Below are positions 1 to 43,245 of a stretch of DNA of 64,000 nucleotides, in pieces. Both the position numbers and the translations under genes were made by a program. The notes below the pieces were generated by a model that had not been told where the DNA came from, ran no database searches, and worked only from the letters and a program-made list of their open reading frames with translations. This DNA comes from Elgaria multicarinata webbii (lineage: Eukaryota; Chordata; Lepidosauria; Squamata; Anguidae): the NCBI RefSeq assembly GCF_023053635.1, contig NC_086182.1, forward strand, positions 6,473,001 to 6,537,000, given 5' to 3'. How positions within the stretch are numbered: the stretch's first letter is position 1; every line of letters starts with the position of its first letter.

Positions 1-97
1 TGCCGTATGCATACAAATGACACCTGCTGAAATTCCCTTTTCTATACAATTGTTAAAGATACAGGAGCCCTGTCCTCCTTTCCTTATGGTCACCCTA
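1..97. mobile_element. MITE family A, right part only
   Basis: Window-edge copy: TACAAATGACACCTGCTGAA, GATACAGGAGCCCTGTCCTC, ending in GGTCACCCTA. Confidence 0.85.
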
Positions 98-265
98 GAG
101 TCTGAACAGGCCCAAGGTGTCATAACCATAGAGAAGGGCAAAAAATTCAGCCCCTGCCCTCTGACCTTCAGTAATTTTATTCAGTTGCACTTTATTCAAT
201 TTCTGAGATTCCATCTGGCATTTCCTGGATGCATTTAAGCTTACAGTCCTGACCATAAGGACTAG

Positions 266-22282
<22,017 letters not shown>

Positions 22283-23885
22283 CCTCCAGCAGGCGACTCT
22301 GGGCACGGCCCCTCTCCAACCTCTTCTGGCTCCCACCCGTGTACCCAGATGGACCTTTCGTTCGGCGCCTGCATCGCAGACAAGACTTCCTGGACTGCAA
22401 GGGAACCCCGGCCATCGTGGGCGGGCGGCCAGGCCGGTTGCTTCTGGTGCTTTGACCCGGCTGCTGCGCGCAGGACGCCCTTTTCGCAGCACCTGACTGT
22501 GGAGGGTGGTTGAGCTCGGCAGGGTCCCCAGGACTGTGAGCAGCAAAGAGCAGCTGCACTGCAAATACAGACTTCGGCTGCTTTCCCAGCGGCCGAGGAG
22601 AGCAGGGCCTTGCAGCCGTGGCGTTCCTCTCTGTTCCCTTGACGGTGTTGATCTCCCACTCTGTGCCACGAGTCCCCCCACCCCTTCTCCTTGTTGCCCC
22701 ACACGTACGCCCTCCCGCGCGCACACTTCAGCTTGTCAGGCGCTAAGCCGGGTTTGCACTGGCATCCCCAAGGATGGGATCCGCGGGCCCCTCCGCACCT
22801 TTTGTGGCGCTGCAGCTGCGAGCGGGGAAGCAGCACGCGCTGACCGCCAGCTGAGCATCTCTGCCTTTGACCGCCCCACCGCACCGGGGCCAGCTCCAGG
22901 GCACTGCTTCCCGGGGGCCTGTGTGGACCGGCTTTCCTGGACTCCTGAATGCCGGGGCGGCCTTCCAAGCCCTCTGGGCCAGCCACGGGCCCCAGCATTT
23001 GCCGGAGATCGCCGAGTGCTGGCGCCAGGCCTGGCAACGCCCCATCCCGTTCTTTCCCCCTGACCCCTGTCCAAATTGTGCCAAAGCCCACGCTCCCTGG
23101 AGCTGCACACACAGCCCTGCCGTCTCTTGGGGGTTACGCTTGCCAGCCTCCCCTTCCCCCTCTCCCCGGAGCACGGCTGCCCAAGGGGGCTGTCGTGGCA
23201 ACCCAGGGCACGGGCTCTTTCTGCAGAGGAACCCCCTTCCTTTCTAGGGGGGCGCCTGTCTCCCGGCCAGCTCCTGCTTACATGCTGCTGTTCCTCCTGG
23301 CTTGGGGTCTCTCTTCCTTACACTCAACGCAGGCTTGAAAAGCACCGTTTGCAGAGAAGGCGACAGCCAAGGCAAACGGGTTCCAGGTCGTCGCTATCCT
23401 GCCGTGGCCTCAGCAGAATTCTGGAGTTTAAACCACTCCCCTGACTTCTCCCGTAAGCTATGTCCGGGGCGGGGGGGGGGGGGCACAGGATTTGCCCCTG
23501 TGATCTAAGCACTGTGTGCATTCTAAGCACTAAAATTCCCCCCCATCTCGTCCTCTCTGGCCAACGCATGAAGGCTCTGCAACGTTTCATGAGTTCGCCC
23601 AAGAAGGCCTACTGGAAAACACACACAAAAGTCTCAAAGGACCTTCCCTGTGTTAGTGCTTAGAAGAGCGGGCTGCTGTCTCTTTTCGTCTGGACTGGCC
23701 TCCACCTCAGACTCCGGCCCCAGCGGCTCAGAGGAGACTCAGTTGCCCTTACACAAGAGTAGCCCTCCACTCCAGCGTTGGCAGAGAGACTGTCTTTTTT
23801 TTGTCTAGTTGCTACTAACAGTATTCACCCCCCCAAAAAAAGTTCTTATTTTTTAAAGGAAATAAAAGATAGAGGAGCAAGAGAG
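22283..23885 (+). other. CNNM3: Probable CNNM3 3' UTR, GC-rich
   Basis: After the CNNM3 stop comes about 1 kb of GC- and CpG-rich DNA without recognisable transposons, then an AT-richer stretch. The first canonical AATAAA I see on this strand is at 23861-23866, giving an inferred 3' UTR of about 1.6 kb. Overlapping open frames of up to about 320 codons on both strands here look like by-products of base composition. The end point is inferred only from the signal. Confidence 0.4.
23861..23866 (+). terminator. CNNM3: Candidate poly(A) signal of CNNM3
   Basis: AATAAA on the plus strand, the first seen after the CNNM3 stop codon, in an AT-rich stretch. There is no independent evidence of use. Confidence 0.35.
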
Positions 23886-25269
23886 AAAGGGAGTCCCCGT
23901 TTGCCTTTCTCTCTCTTTTCCTCTCCCTTTTCCCAACCAACAGCAGAACTTGGCTAAACACAATGTATAATTTCAGGTAAATTATTTGTAACCTGCCTCT
24001 TATGTTGTAGCCTTTCTGCAAGGGCTGTACCCTTCAAATGGAATAGTCTAACCCTATGCATCTATTTATAAGTGACCGGTTTGTAAGGAGTGACAGCTGG
24101 ATGGGCGCTAGGAAAGGGATCCCCTGTCATTCTCGGTAGGTGTCACAGCAAGAACCTTCAGGGAAGGAAATTTAAAAATGCCACGCCTTGCTTCTTGCTC
24201 CTCAAGTTGCGTCTAACTCTTGGGAGGAGCACCAGTTTGCTTGTTTTTAGAGAAGGCAGTGAGTTTTGACTAGACCCTGCCCTTCTCTGTGATGTAGGGA
24301 TCACCCCTGGCTCTGATCGGGGTCTCCGTTCTGCCATGTCACTCCGTCTTACCTTAGTAGCATCCAAACCACTTGGAGAATCCTAGATGTAGCTATGCTT
24401 TAGCATCCACGGCCTGGATCTTGTGTGTGTGTGTGTGTGTGTGGATACTGCTGTCTGGGGAAAAAATGTGTGAACAGCCCTCCATCAGACAGCACTGTAT
24501 ATGAGGAAGTACAACGTGACATCTGCAAGTCCTCTTTGCTGCCGCAGCCGTGCCTCTGAACCACTTCCCTCCCGTGTTGCTGCGATTGCTGTGCTGCCTT
24601 TACCTCTTGGACCAGGGCCACCTTGTGCCTTTCTGTTCTGTTGTTCCTGTCCAATCCAAGGAAGGGACTCCCAGAAATTGGTCACTCAGCTCAGTCATAT
24701 CCTGCCTCCTTTCCCTCTGCTGTGACCTGTCCCTGCCTCTTCCATCTGCTCAGCTGATTTTACTGACTTTCTGGAAGAACACCAGCAGCTGTCCTTAACG
24801 GAGGCAGGCCTGGTCTACCCTCGCAGCAGGACGAGGTGGTTGTAGTGAGGAGGCAGAATCCTGAAGTGGTAGAATGGGCTCGGTCATTTCAGACTGCAGG
24901 TGGGGAGAAACACATTTGTGTAATGCTTCCCTACATTAAAAAAAAACCCACTCTGCAAGTAGAAAGCTAGCACAGCAGGGAACAGGCTAGGTTAGAACCT
25001 TTTTTTCCTCTGGTTGCTAGCTTTCTATTAGTGGGATTTGACGGGACACTCAAAAATGGCACCCCCCACCTGCATTCTCAAGTCTTCTCCAGGCTTGTTT
25101 TTCTCCAAATCTGAACTAGGTCTCAGACTTCCATTTAATGTGTATATTTCTCCCTCCTTTTTTAAAAACGAGTTAAATGGGGCTGATGCCGTAGCCCTGG
25201 AGAGAGAGGTGATAATGGGAGCAACCCTTTGCTAAAACAAACCGCAATCGACCTCCGTACCCACATTTT
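23886..25269. other. Intergenic region between converging genes
   Basis: The interval between the inferred ends of CNNM3 and ANKRD23. It holds a (GT)n microsatellite at 24422-24443 and a palindromic dispersed repeat at about 24845-25040 (GAAAGCTAGCACAGCAGGG vs TTGCTAGCTTTCTATTAG). No exon or RNA gene seen. Confidence 0.4.
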
Positions 25270-27342
25270 CAAAGCAGGACTTGAAATAGTTTTATTATTT
25301 ACCAAAGAGGAATCACATCAGCTCAGCACTGCCAAAACGAACCTTTTGAGTAACAGAAGTTTTAGCAATCCACCATCTGGCCCCTTAAGTAGAGGTCATT
25401 TTGAAACACTCTCGAACAACCACCCTTCAGATGGGATTGAGGGGCAGATGTGTGGCAATGTAGGAGAACACATCCTAAGGCCAGCCACCTTAGAGAAACT
25501 CTTGTGCCATTCCATTGGCGAACAGTCACCCGTCCAACATGGCAAGGTGCTGCTTGTGCAACACTGCTTGAATCTGTCCATAATTTACAAAAAATAGAGA
25601 CTTTGAACATCGCTTGAGATGCATTTAGATTCAAGATCGACTTGAAGAGAAGAGGTAAGACGTTGCATTGCTTTGCAAACATCCTTTCAAGTAATGTCCT
25701 CCAGCCCAAACTGCACTTTTACTCTGCAAAATGGGAGGGGTGCCAGCTTTTTGAAAGTTCATTCTCCAGAGTCCAGTATCACCCATGCGCCAGGCACAAA
25801 GGTCCAGGCAGACCACGGCCCGCAGCCAGTGAGGGAGACGCCCAGCCTGGGCTCTGGGGCTTTGTCACTGTGTTTACCTTGAAAAGTCATGAATAGGTAT
25901 GTCGGGTTTACAGTACGTGAAACCCAGTTCCATAAGGAAAGTGGTTTGAGGAGCTGCTCTGCACACTCCGGAAACCTCAAACGCCAGGTAGCAAGACGAT
26001 GCAAAGGCCGGCTGGCCCGCAGCACAAAACACTTCGATCGGCGATGTCTGGGCCTGCTTTGCAGTCAAGACCTGTGTCCATTCAGGAACATCTGCCAGAT
26101 GGGGATCTCGGCCTGACCAGCAGCGCCAAGGTCAGCACACGTGGAATGAGAGGCTTGTGGCCAGAGAGACACAGGCCACAGCAGCGGCTGCCGGAGCCAC
26201 GAACAGTGGGACAGCCTTCGAAGGGGAGAGGTGGCATCGCGGTTGCCAGGCCGTGGCAGGCGGGCTGCTCTCCTGCCCCACCATGGGGGAAACGAAGGCA
26301 CCAGAGAAGGGGGCTCACTTCTGCACTGGGGGTGGGGGAGGCTCAAGGAGAGGCAGGGCGCCCTTCACGCCGTCCGTGGCCAGCGTGTCCCTGGTCTGTG
26401 TCCCCGGATCTGCCAGGAACATCTCCCGCCAGTCCTCAACCGGTGAACCGGGAGGCTGTAGCCGGAGGTCCCTGCATGTAAAGAGGAGGCAGAGACCACG
26501 CACAGAGGCCTGGGGGGCGGGGGTGGGCTGTGGAAAGGCAAAGCAGAGGCCTGCCACTTCCAGGGCAGCTGTCCTCAGCCTGGTCCTCCAGGTGGGCTGG
26601 ACTGCAATGCCACTGGCAGCAGGGTTAGGGGACTTGCAGGCCAGGATAGCTGGAGGGAGGCAGCCCTGGGCCGTAGGCCTCGCAACCCTTGCCGAATTGT
26701 GGAGTTGAAAGGGACTCCGTGGGGTCAGCCATCCCAACCCCTCCATCTCTCGGAGGGAGGCTAGCCGCCTGCTTCCGGGAAGGGGTGATGGTGGCTGCCC
26801 AACCCTGCTTGTCTCCAAGGCATTGCCATGCTCGCTTGTTTGCACCCTATGATGGCGCTGCGTTGGCAATTCCTGAAACTGACTGTGCATTGAAATCCCT
26901 TCCCTTCCTCTCCGGCTAGCCTGGACAACTGATGCCCAGGTCCTACACAGGCCGGAGTGCCCGGTTCCTCCCTCCCTCCCTTCCTCCCGTGCCTTCATTT
27001 CCCCTGGTGAGGCCACCTCTGAAATGCGCCACCAGGGAGGAGCCCTGTACAATCGGGGAGATGGCACGGCGAAGAGCGCAGGGGTGCTCAGCACTGCTCT
27101 GCTGGCCCATTCCAGATGCCGCCAAGTCTCCCTCGGGGTCTCCGAGACAAAGAGGGCATCCCAAGAGCCTCTGCTCTCTGGTGCCCTTTGCTGGCACCAG
27201 AGTCGCAAAGGGAAGACCAAGTCTGTCCACAGCTTGGGGCGAGAAGGGACCGAGGGCAAGGGCAATGGAGTTGGTCACAAGCAGGGCGAGGGCGAGCTTA
27301 CGGAGCCAGCCCCCCACCACCCCAGCCTCCCTTCCACTCGCA
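25270..27342 (-). other. ANKRD23: Probable ANKRD23 3' UTR
   Basis: Downstream of the ANKRD23 stop (leftwards) is about 2 kb with no long transposon insert, GC-rich from about 26.1 to 27.3 kb. The first minus-strand AATAAA I noticed reads at 25291-25296. The long open frame at 26315-27265 on this strand has no recognisable domain and probably reflects GC content. Extent is inferred from the signal only. Confidence 0.35.
25291..25296 (-). terminator. ANKRD23: Candidate poly(A) signal of ANKRD23
   Basis: Plus-strand TTTATT reads AATAAA on the minus strand, about 2.05 kb past the ANKRD23 stop. Use is not proven. Confidence 0.3.
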
Positions 27343-36934
<9,592 letters not shown>

Positions 36935-37097
36935 CTACGGCGGAAAAGGCAAAAGGGCATAAGGTCTATTATTGTACGATTTCTAGCACTCCTTCCAATA
37001 GTGAACTCAGTTGGTGAGTGCCAACAGGGCTGTAGCCAAAGCCCCTGAGAAACAAGAGGGAGGTATTACATTGGCATGCTCAAGGGAATCCTGAGGT

Positions 37098-38099
37098 TAG
37101 GGGTGACCCCATGGAAAGGAGGGCAGGGCTCCTGTAACTTTAACAGTTGTATTGAAAGGGGAATTTCAGCAGGTGCTGTTTGTAGGCATGCAGCACCTGG
37201 ATGAATGCCCTCTTCATCACAAAAGTTAAAGCTGCAGGAGCCCTGCCCTCTTGACCAGATACAAGAGGGCAGGGCTCCTGCAGCTTTAAATTTTGTGATG
37301 AAGAGGCGATTTCACCAGGTGCTGCATGCGTATGAATGACACCTGCTAAAATTCCTTTCAATACAACTGTTAAAGCAGAGCTTTCCAAACTGTGTCGTGA
37401 CACGTTAGTGTGTCGGCTGCAGTGTGTAGGTGTGTCGCCCGGACGTAACGGAGTCTGTTAATGATGTATGAAGAGGGTGACTTGGACAGCTTTTGGATTC
37501 GCGTTTCAAAAATGCATCCAAACATAGGTAAAAAAGCGTTAAAAGTTCTTTTGCAGTTTTCTACTACATACATTTGTGAAGTATCCTTTTCAACGACGAC
37601 AAACTTAAAGACACTGAAACGTCAAAGCTTAAAAATGCTTGATGACGAAATGCAAGTGCCTTTATCTAGTATTCCACCAAATGTTCAAAAGCTGTGTTCA
37701 TCCCATCAACCTCATACGTTCCCATTAAAATGGTAAGTAGTTATTGGTGTTAATCAATTTTTTAAAATTCTAGCACATATTTACATATTGTTACTCATAA
37801 ATGACAACAATCTTGGAATGTATGTTATTATCTTACAAATCATATATTTTTAAAAATATAAATGAAAGGTTTTCATGAGATATGTTGTGTCCCCATACAT
37901 TTCGTTATTACAATTTATGTACAGCATGTGTCCGTATCTCTTATAAGGGGTTAGTTTAACCTCCGGTTTGCTAGTAAAACTGAATTACTGTGTCGCGAAA
38001 TGATGCATATCTCAAAAGTGTGTCAACAACATGAAAAGTTTGGAAAGCTCTGTGTTAAAGTTACAGGAGCCCTGTCCTCCTTTCCATGGGGTCACCCTA
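37098..38099. mobile_element. MITE family A copy split by another hAT
   Basis: TAGGGGTGACCCCATGG to CCATGGGGTCACCCTA, flanked by identical CCTGAGGT (37090-37097 and 38100-38107), an exact 8-base duplication. The interior is interrupted by the 677-bp element at 37376-38052; removing it leaves a normal roughly 317-bp palindromic MITE. Confidence 0.92.
37376..38052 (+). mobile_element. hAT (Charlie-like) deletion derivative
   Basis: Terminal inverted repeats CAGAGCTTTCCAAACT / AGTTTGGAAAGCTCTG and an exact 8-base duplication TGTTAAAG (37368-37375 and 38053-38060). An open frame (37461-37736) encodes the C-terminal hAT dimerisation part: FWIRVSKMHPNIGKKALKVL, LQFSTTYICEVSFSTTTNLK, MLDDEMQVPLSSIPPNVQ. 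It looks like an internally deleted copy that kept the last 90 or so codons of a transposase. Confidence 0.92.
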
Positions 38100-38825
38100 C
38101 CTGAGGTTAGCAGAAGTACAAAAAAGGTTTTTTAAAAAAGAAAAGAAAAAAATGACAATAATGGGATCTCTCAGCCCTCCCAAAATACACATCAGTGGTT
38201 ACAGCACATGCGGAGAAGCCTTGGAGCATAATGGATGGAGAGAGAGAGAGGAAAAAACAGAAGGGTGGGCGGGGAGGAGAGACTGAAATGGTCTACATGA
38301 ATCACCAGCTGAGAGTGTGTACAGGAGCATCCCTGATAGTACTGCAACGCTTTGTTGCAGCTCCCACTTGTTGCTATTTCATTAATTCCACATGAATTTT
38401 AATCAGTATGTCACATTGTGATATTGCTTTGGTATGAGTTTCGCATGGCTGTTGAACTATTTTCCATTTATCGTTCCATACATTGTTGTTCAATAGTGCT
38501 GTTTTTTTGATATTGATGTATAAATCGTGGTTGTTTTCCATTTTTCTTATAGCTGCTTTAGGTTTCCTTCAGGAAAGCAAATGAACGGATTGAAATGGGT
38601 TGTCGAAATGAAATTTATATCTTGCCTTTCAACTAAAAGATCCACAAGGCAGCCAGAAAAATGTTGTTGGATTGAAAACGAATATCACAAAAACACAAAA
38701 CAGGGCAAAAGCAGGAGCCAGTGGAGCCAACAGAAACCAGCGGAACCGCCCGTCACACTGTCAGCAGCAATATTCAGTGTGCAACTTGAAAACAATAAAG
38801 AACCTCCACCAGGTCTCTTAATGTG

Positions 38826-38925
38826 TAATCCTATGCATGTTTGGACGGGGGGTGGTGGTGCGGGAAATCCTAAAAAGAACTTTTTGTGTCTAAACATGCA
38901 TAGGATTGCGCCCTTAAAGGTATCA
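38826..38925. mobile_element. Palindromic repeat, CCTATGCATG family
   Basis: TGTAATCCTATGCATGTTTG is answered by TAAACATGCATAGGATTGCG. Same arms as 43108-43245 and 46375-46500. A short MITE-like family; superfamily not assigned. Confidence 0.65.
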
Positions 38926-39104
38926 CCTTCACCAGGAGCATAAGACTCAGCAGAAGGGAGCAAAATGGACCCCCCCACCTCCCCACCCCCAAGGAAAACG
39001 CCACCAATGGGAAGTTACTGTTGCTAGGAAGCACCTCTGACCTTTGGTGGAAGAGGTTGTAAGGGACTAAGGGCTGTAAATATTTCTGGCAAGTGTTTAT
39101 TTAT

Positions 39105-39500
39105 TTAAGAACCTAAGAAGAGCCCTGCAGCTGGATCAGACCAAGGGTCCATCTAGTCCAGCACTCTGTTCGTACAGTGGCCAACCAGCTGCCCACAGGA
39201 AACCCACAAGCAGGACATGGCTGCAACACCACCCTCCCGCCCATGTTCCCCAGCAACTGGTGTTCATAGGCTTACTGACCCTGATACATAACCATCAGGA
39301 CTAGTAGCCATTGCGAGCCTTCTCCTCCAGGGATTTATTCAATCAACCCTCTTTTGAAGCCGTCCAAACTACGTCTTGTGGAAGCGAATTCCATCGTTTG
39401 ACTATGAGAAGCGGTCCTCCCTTTCATCTCTTCCGAATCTCCCAGCAATCAGCTGCATGGGATGACTCTGCTGGGTTCTAGTTTTATGAGAGAGCAGTTT
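39105..39500 (-). mobile_element. CR1/L3-type LINE 3' end (family D)
   Basis: Starts with reversed AGAACCTAAGAAGAGCCCTG, CCAAGGGTCCATCTAGTCCA, and continues into the reversed ORF2 end. Confidence 0.82.
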
Positions 39501-39729
39501 ATTCTTTATTTCTTGGAGTTTATTATGTGGTTTTTTTTTAAATGAAAGACGTATCACGAGTAACAGCACGAAGCGGAGAGACTTAGGGCCTAATAAGGGT
39601 ACAAAATAAAGGCCTTACCTCTCAGCTATAGTGATTTATACTAATGAAACGCACCCACGTCCATCAAAGCCAAGGTGCATAGTAGCATTTAAAGCCAGTC
39701 AACGGTATTCTGGCAATTGGCAGAAAAAA

Positions 39730-39850
39730 TGTTTATTTATTTATTACACTTATATACTGCCCCCATAGCTAGAGCTCTCTGGGTGGTTTACAGAAATTCT
39801 AAAATTGAGATAAAAACGAATATACACACAAGCCCCTCTGTTGTATTACA
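39730..39850 (-). mobile_element. L2-type LINE 3' tail
   Basis: Reversed tail TTTATTTATTACACTTATAT, ACTGCCCCCATAGCTAGAGC and about 70 further bases of 3' UTR. Confidence 0.65.
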
Positions 39851-40061
39851 AAATACAATAACAAATTAAATAACTAGCCATTTGTTGTCTTTTTGTGACC
39901 CCAGAAATCTCTGCCTAATGGTAGGGCCGGTGTTGGCCCTGACCCCAGCAGCCCACGTGCCTCAAAGACAGCCCATTTCTCATCTGAAGGGAGATGCCTT
40001 TCTGTTCCCTTCCCGGGATCACTCCCTGACTCAGAGTCTTGGTTTCTTCAAGTTGCTGACC

Positions 40062-40175
40062 CATCTAGAGCAGCTGCCTTCCTCTCTGGCCAAGGCAAAA
40101 TAGTGTCAGGTCTCTGGACTCAGCTTGCAACATTCTCTGCATGCCCTGGCCCAGATGATGCGGCCTCTATTTATA
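40062..40175 (-). promoter_or_regulatory. ANKRD23: Candidate TATA promoter for ANKRD23
   Basis: On the minus strand a canonical TATAAATAG (40175-40167) stands in non-repetitive DNA 3.2 kb upstream of ANKRD23 exon 2. An MCAT-like CATTCC lies about 140 bases upstream, and an E-box CAGCTG about 100 bases downstream. A possible first ATG lies at 40064. The first exon and its donor are not convincing (best is a weak GTGATC), so this is a lead, not a call. Confidence 0.25.
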
Positions 40176-40817
40176 CGTCCGTGTCTGCATATCAGCAGCG
40201 GCGAAGGGTCCACCTCACGCGGATCGAATGCCATCCGGCAGGCCCTTCCAGGGCAACACCAGCATTGTCAACAACGGGGCAAGCCAGAGACATTTCGGCG
40301 CCTGAGGTGGAATGGTTCAATGGTGGAAAAAGAAACCCCACCTGCTCACAGGGCACGAGACCCCGGGGAATGCCCTCGCGCAGGTCTGATCGAAAGGGCC
40401 TTTCATGCGCAGCTTTTGCGCAATGCTCTCCCATTTCATCAGGGCTTGTGGGAGGGGGTTTCCACACTCTGTTCCCACTCCCACATCCTGCCTCCAAAAA
40501 CAGGGCTGCTGCAGACCTACCACCTAGGCTGCCTGCCATATGGAGATAACCGAAGACATTTTGGCGCCTGAGGCAGAAAATCCAAATATATCTTTATTTC
40601 TGGTATTTGTAGCCGGCCTTTCTGGGTCTGTGAATCTCATCAGTGCGAGCTAAAGACGATGGGGTAAGCGAGAGTTTTCTCTCAGCTCAGTTTGGATGTG
40701 AATTTATCAAAATTCACGTATATTTGTTTATTTGTTTGACTTATGCCTCATCTTTCCAGCAAGGAATGGTAGAAAGGGCAGGAGACGTTCTCCATACTTG
40801 GGGAGGAAAGAACTTGA

Positions 40818-40859
<42 letters not shown>

Positions 40860-40875
40860 ATTATTATTATTATTT
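40818..40875. repeat. (GAT)n / (TTA)n compound microsatellite
   Basis: About 14 GAT units run directly into ATTATTATT and an A-run. Confidence 0.95.
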
Positions 40876-41024
40876 AAAAAATGCATGTGGGAGAAACCAA
40901 AACTGGCAGATTCATCTATCTAGGCCCAAGGCTTTGAGTGTTCAGCAATTAAAAATCTGAGTATGAATCCTTACGCTTTCAGGGTTTTGTTTTTAATTTA
41001 AAGTATTCCTTGCCAATATTTAAC

Positions 41025-41568
41025 CATGTTAGTGATGAGAAGACACGGGTTCTAATCCTCATTTGGTCGTGAAGATCACTGGGAAGGGTGACCTTATGAA
41101 GAGGAGGACAGGGCTCCTGTATCTTCAACAGTTGCATAGAAAAGGGAATTTCAGCAGGTGTCATTGGTATATATGGGGAACCTGGTGAAATTTCCTCTTC
41201 ATCACAACAGTTAAAGCTGCAGGAGCTATTCTAGAGTGACCAGATTGAAAAGAGGGCAGGGCTCCTGCAGCTTAAACTGTTGTGATGAAGAGGAAATTTC
41301 ACCAGGTTCTCCATATATACCAATGACACCTGCTGAAATTCCCTTTTCAATACAACTGTTGAAGATCCAGGAGCCCTGTCCTCCTTTTCATAGGGTCACC
41401 CCATCACTGGGTGACTTGAGCCAGTCACTGATTCTCAGCTTAATCTACCCCACAGGATTCTTGTGTGGATAAAATGGAGAGGAGGAGGAGGAGGAGGAGG
41501 GTCATGTACTCCACCTTGAGCTCCTTGGAGGACAGGCAGGCTATTGATGTAACAAGTAAACAATACAA
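41025..41568 (+). mobile_element. Sauria-type SINE split by a MITE
   Basis: The 5' part GGGTTCTAATCCTCATTTGG (B-box) up to 41083 and the 3' part GGGTGACTTGAGCCAGTCAC from 41404 belong to one SINE. They are separated by the MITE at 41084-41403. The tail contains an expanded (GGA)n run and ends in AATAAACA. Confidence 0.8.
41084..41403. mobile_element. MITE family A (hAT-type) inside a SINE
   Basis: 320 bp, AAGGGTGACCTTATGAAG to TAGGGTCACCCCA, flanked by an exact 8-base duplication TCACTGGG (41076-41083 and 41404-41411) of the host SINE. Confidence 0.92.
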
Positions 41569-41617
41569 ATAAACAGTGCTAGATTAGGGTTGCCCCCACT
41601 TTCCCCCCTGACAGGCT

Positions 41618-41922
41618 CATCTTTAACAGCTGTCTGGCAGCCAGGTGCATCATGGTCTTCTTGTCCTTGCTGGGAATAGCCCACTGCCTCTAAAACTGGA
41701 GGAAGCACAGACCTATCAGGACTGGTAGCCACTGATACTTTCTCCAGAAATTTATCCACCCCCCTTTTAAAGCCATCCAAACGGGTGGCCATCACTACAT
41801 CTTGTGGTAGTGAGTTCCATTGTTTAACACTGCACTGTGTGATGGAGTCCTTCCTTTTATCGGTCCTGAATCTCCCACAATTCAGCTTCAGGGGATGACC
41901 CCCATTGGGTTCTATCTAGCTC
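41618..41922 (-). mobile_element. CR1/L3-type LINE fragment (family D)
   Basis: Reversed ORF2-end codons (MATRLDGFKRGVDKFLEK on the minus strand) and partial 3' end. Confidence 0.75.
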
Positions 41923-41924
41923 CT

Positions 41925-42350
41925 TCCTATCTCTCCTCTCTCATCTCACACTATTGCCCCGCTCGTGCTCTTCGCTCCTCTGATGCCACGTTTCTCGCCT
42001 GCCCAAGGGTCTCTACTTCCCTTGCTCAGCTTCGTCCATTTTCTTCTGCTGCCCTTTATGCCTGGAACGCTCTTCCAGAATATTTGAGAACTACAAGTTC
42101 AACCGCAGCTTTTAAAGCTCAGCTAAAAACTTTTCTTTTTCCTAAAGCTTTTAAATCTTGATTTTGTTCTGACTTTATACTGTTAGTTTTACCCTACCCA
42201 GTGCCTGTTTACCCTACCCTGTGCCTGTTTGCATTCTCTTCCCCTCCTTATTGTTTTATTATGGTTTTATTAGAATGTAAGCCTATGCGGCAGGGTCTCG
42301 CTATTTACTGTTTTACTCTGTACAGCACCATGTACATTGATGGTGCTATA

Positions 42351-42390
<40 letters not shown>
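41925..42390 (+). mobile_element. L2-like LINE 3' end (second type)
   Basis: Open frame ending ARALRSSDATFLACPRVSTS, FSSAALYAWNALPEYLRTTS, KAQLKTFLFPKAFKS-stop. Then the 3' UTR with CAGCACCATGTACATTGATG, GTGCTATATAAATAAATA and an (AATA)n tail. Confidence 0.82.
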
Positions 42391-42393
<3 letters not shown>

Positions 42394-43107
42394 TGAGAGA
42401 AGGAGAAAAATGTCTCCGTGTTCGCTTTCTCCACACCAGGCATGATCAGGCACCATGCCGTGCCTTCATTTCCCCCCACCCCTCCAGTGCCCCCTCAAGC
42501 AGGTTGCCGGACCCAGTGGCAAGGCAGGCGTGGTCCTGGATTAAATGAAGACAGCCTAGAGATTACAAAACACACACACAGACACACTCATGGGCGTCCT
42601 GAAATGGTGCTCCAGAATGTGCCACCTGAGGCAGTCCTCTGTCTGCTCCCTGCTGCGCCCTGCGTGAACATAACATTGCAGGGGTAATGCGATCGCCTCA
42701 CACCATTCCTACCCTCACAGGCCAAGTATGACAGGAACGGCTCTCCCCCACCCCCCGCCATTCCCCCAGGTAATTTCGGTCGCTGTGACAGGGTCAAGCG
42801 GCTTCCTTCCTTCCTTCTTAGGCTAACCTGCTTCTGGGGAATGAACACACTGAGGGCTTGAGTGACCTCCGTGAGATAGCAAGCAGGGCCTTGGACTGAC
42901 GCAGACGCCCCAAAAAGACGCCCGCTGCACTACATGAACTTCAAGAGCTGGCAGCGGCCTTGTTTGTGTTGTCAAGAGCCTCGTGGCGGTTATGCCTGCC
43001 TGCCTGCACAGATAAGGAATTGGAGAGTGTTTTTCACCTTCCCAGATTTTTTTAAAAACCACACACCGCTGGGCTTTGCTGTGGAGCTGTGAAGCCCATC
43101 CAACCAG

Positions 43108-43245
43108 AGGATGCAATCCTATACATATTTAGGCAGAAAAAAACTACAATTCCCAGCATTCCCTAGCCAGCTGTGGTGGCTGGGGAATGCTGGGTGTTGC
43201 AGGCCTTTTTTCTCTCCCTGTCTATGCATAAGATTGCACCCGAAG
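43108..43245. mobile_element. Palindromic repeat, CCTATGCATG family
   Basis: ATGCAATCCTATACATATTT, then CTACAATTCCCAGCATTCCC, inverted GGGGAATGCTGGGTGTTGCA and TCTATGCATAAGATTGCAC. A longer member of the family at 38826. Confidence 0.7.

Noticed and set aside
26315-27265. 316-codon minus-strand open frame
   Set aside because: Lies downstream of the ANKRD23 stop in GC-rich sequence; composition is Pro/Ser/Arg-rich without recognisable motifs. Taken as UTR.
38195-38395. CAGCTG|GTGATT at 38304 as donor of ANKRD23 exon 1
   Set aside because: Phase 0 and Gln-Leu ending looked promising, but no in-frame ATG lies upstream before the reading is lost.
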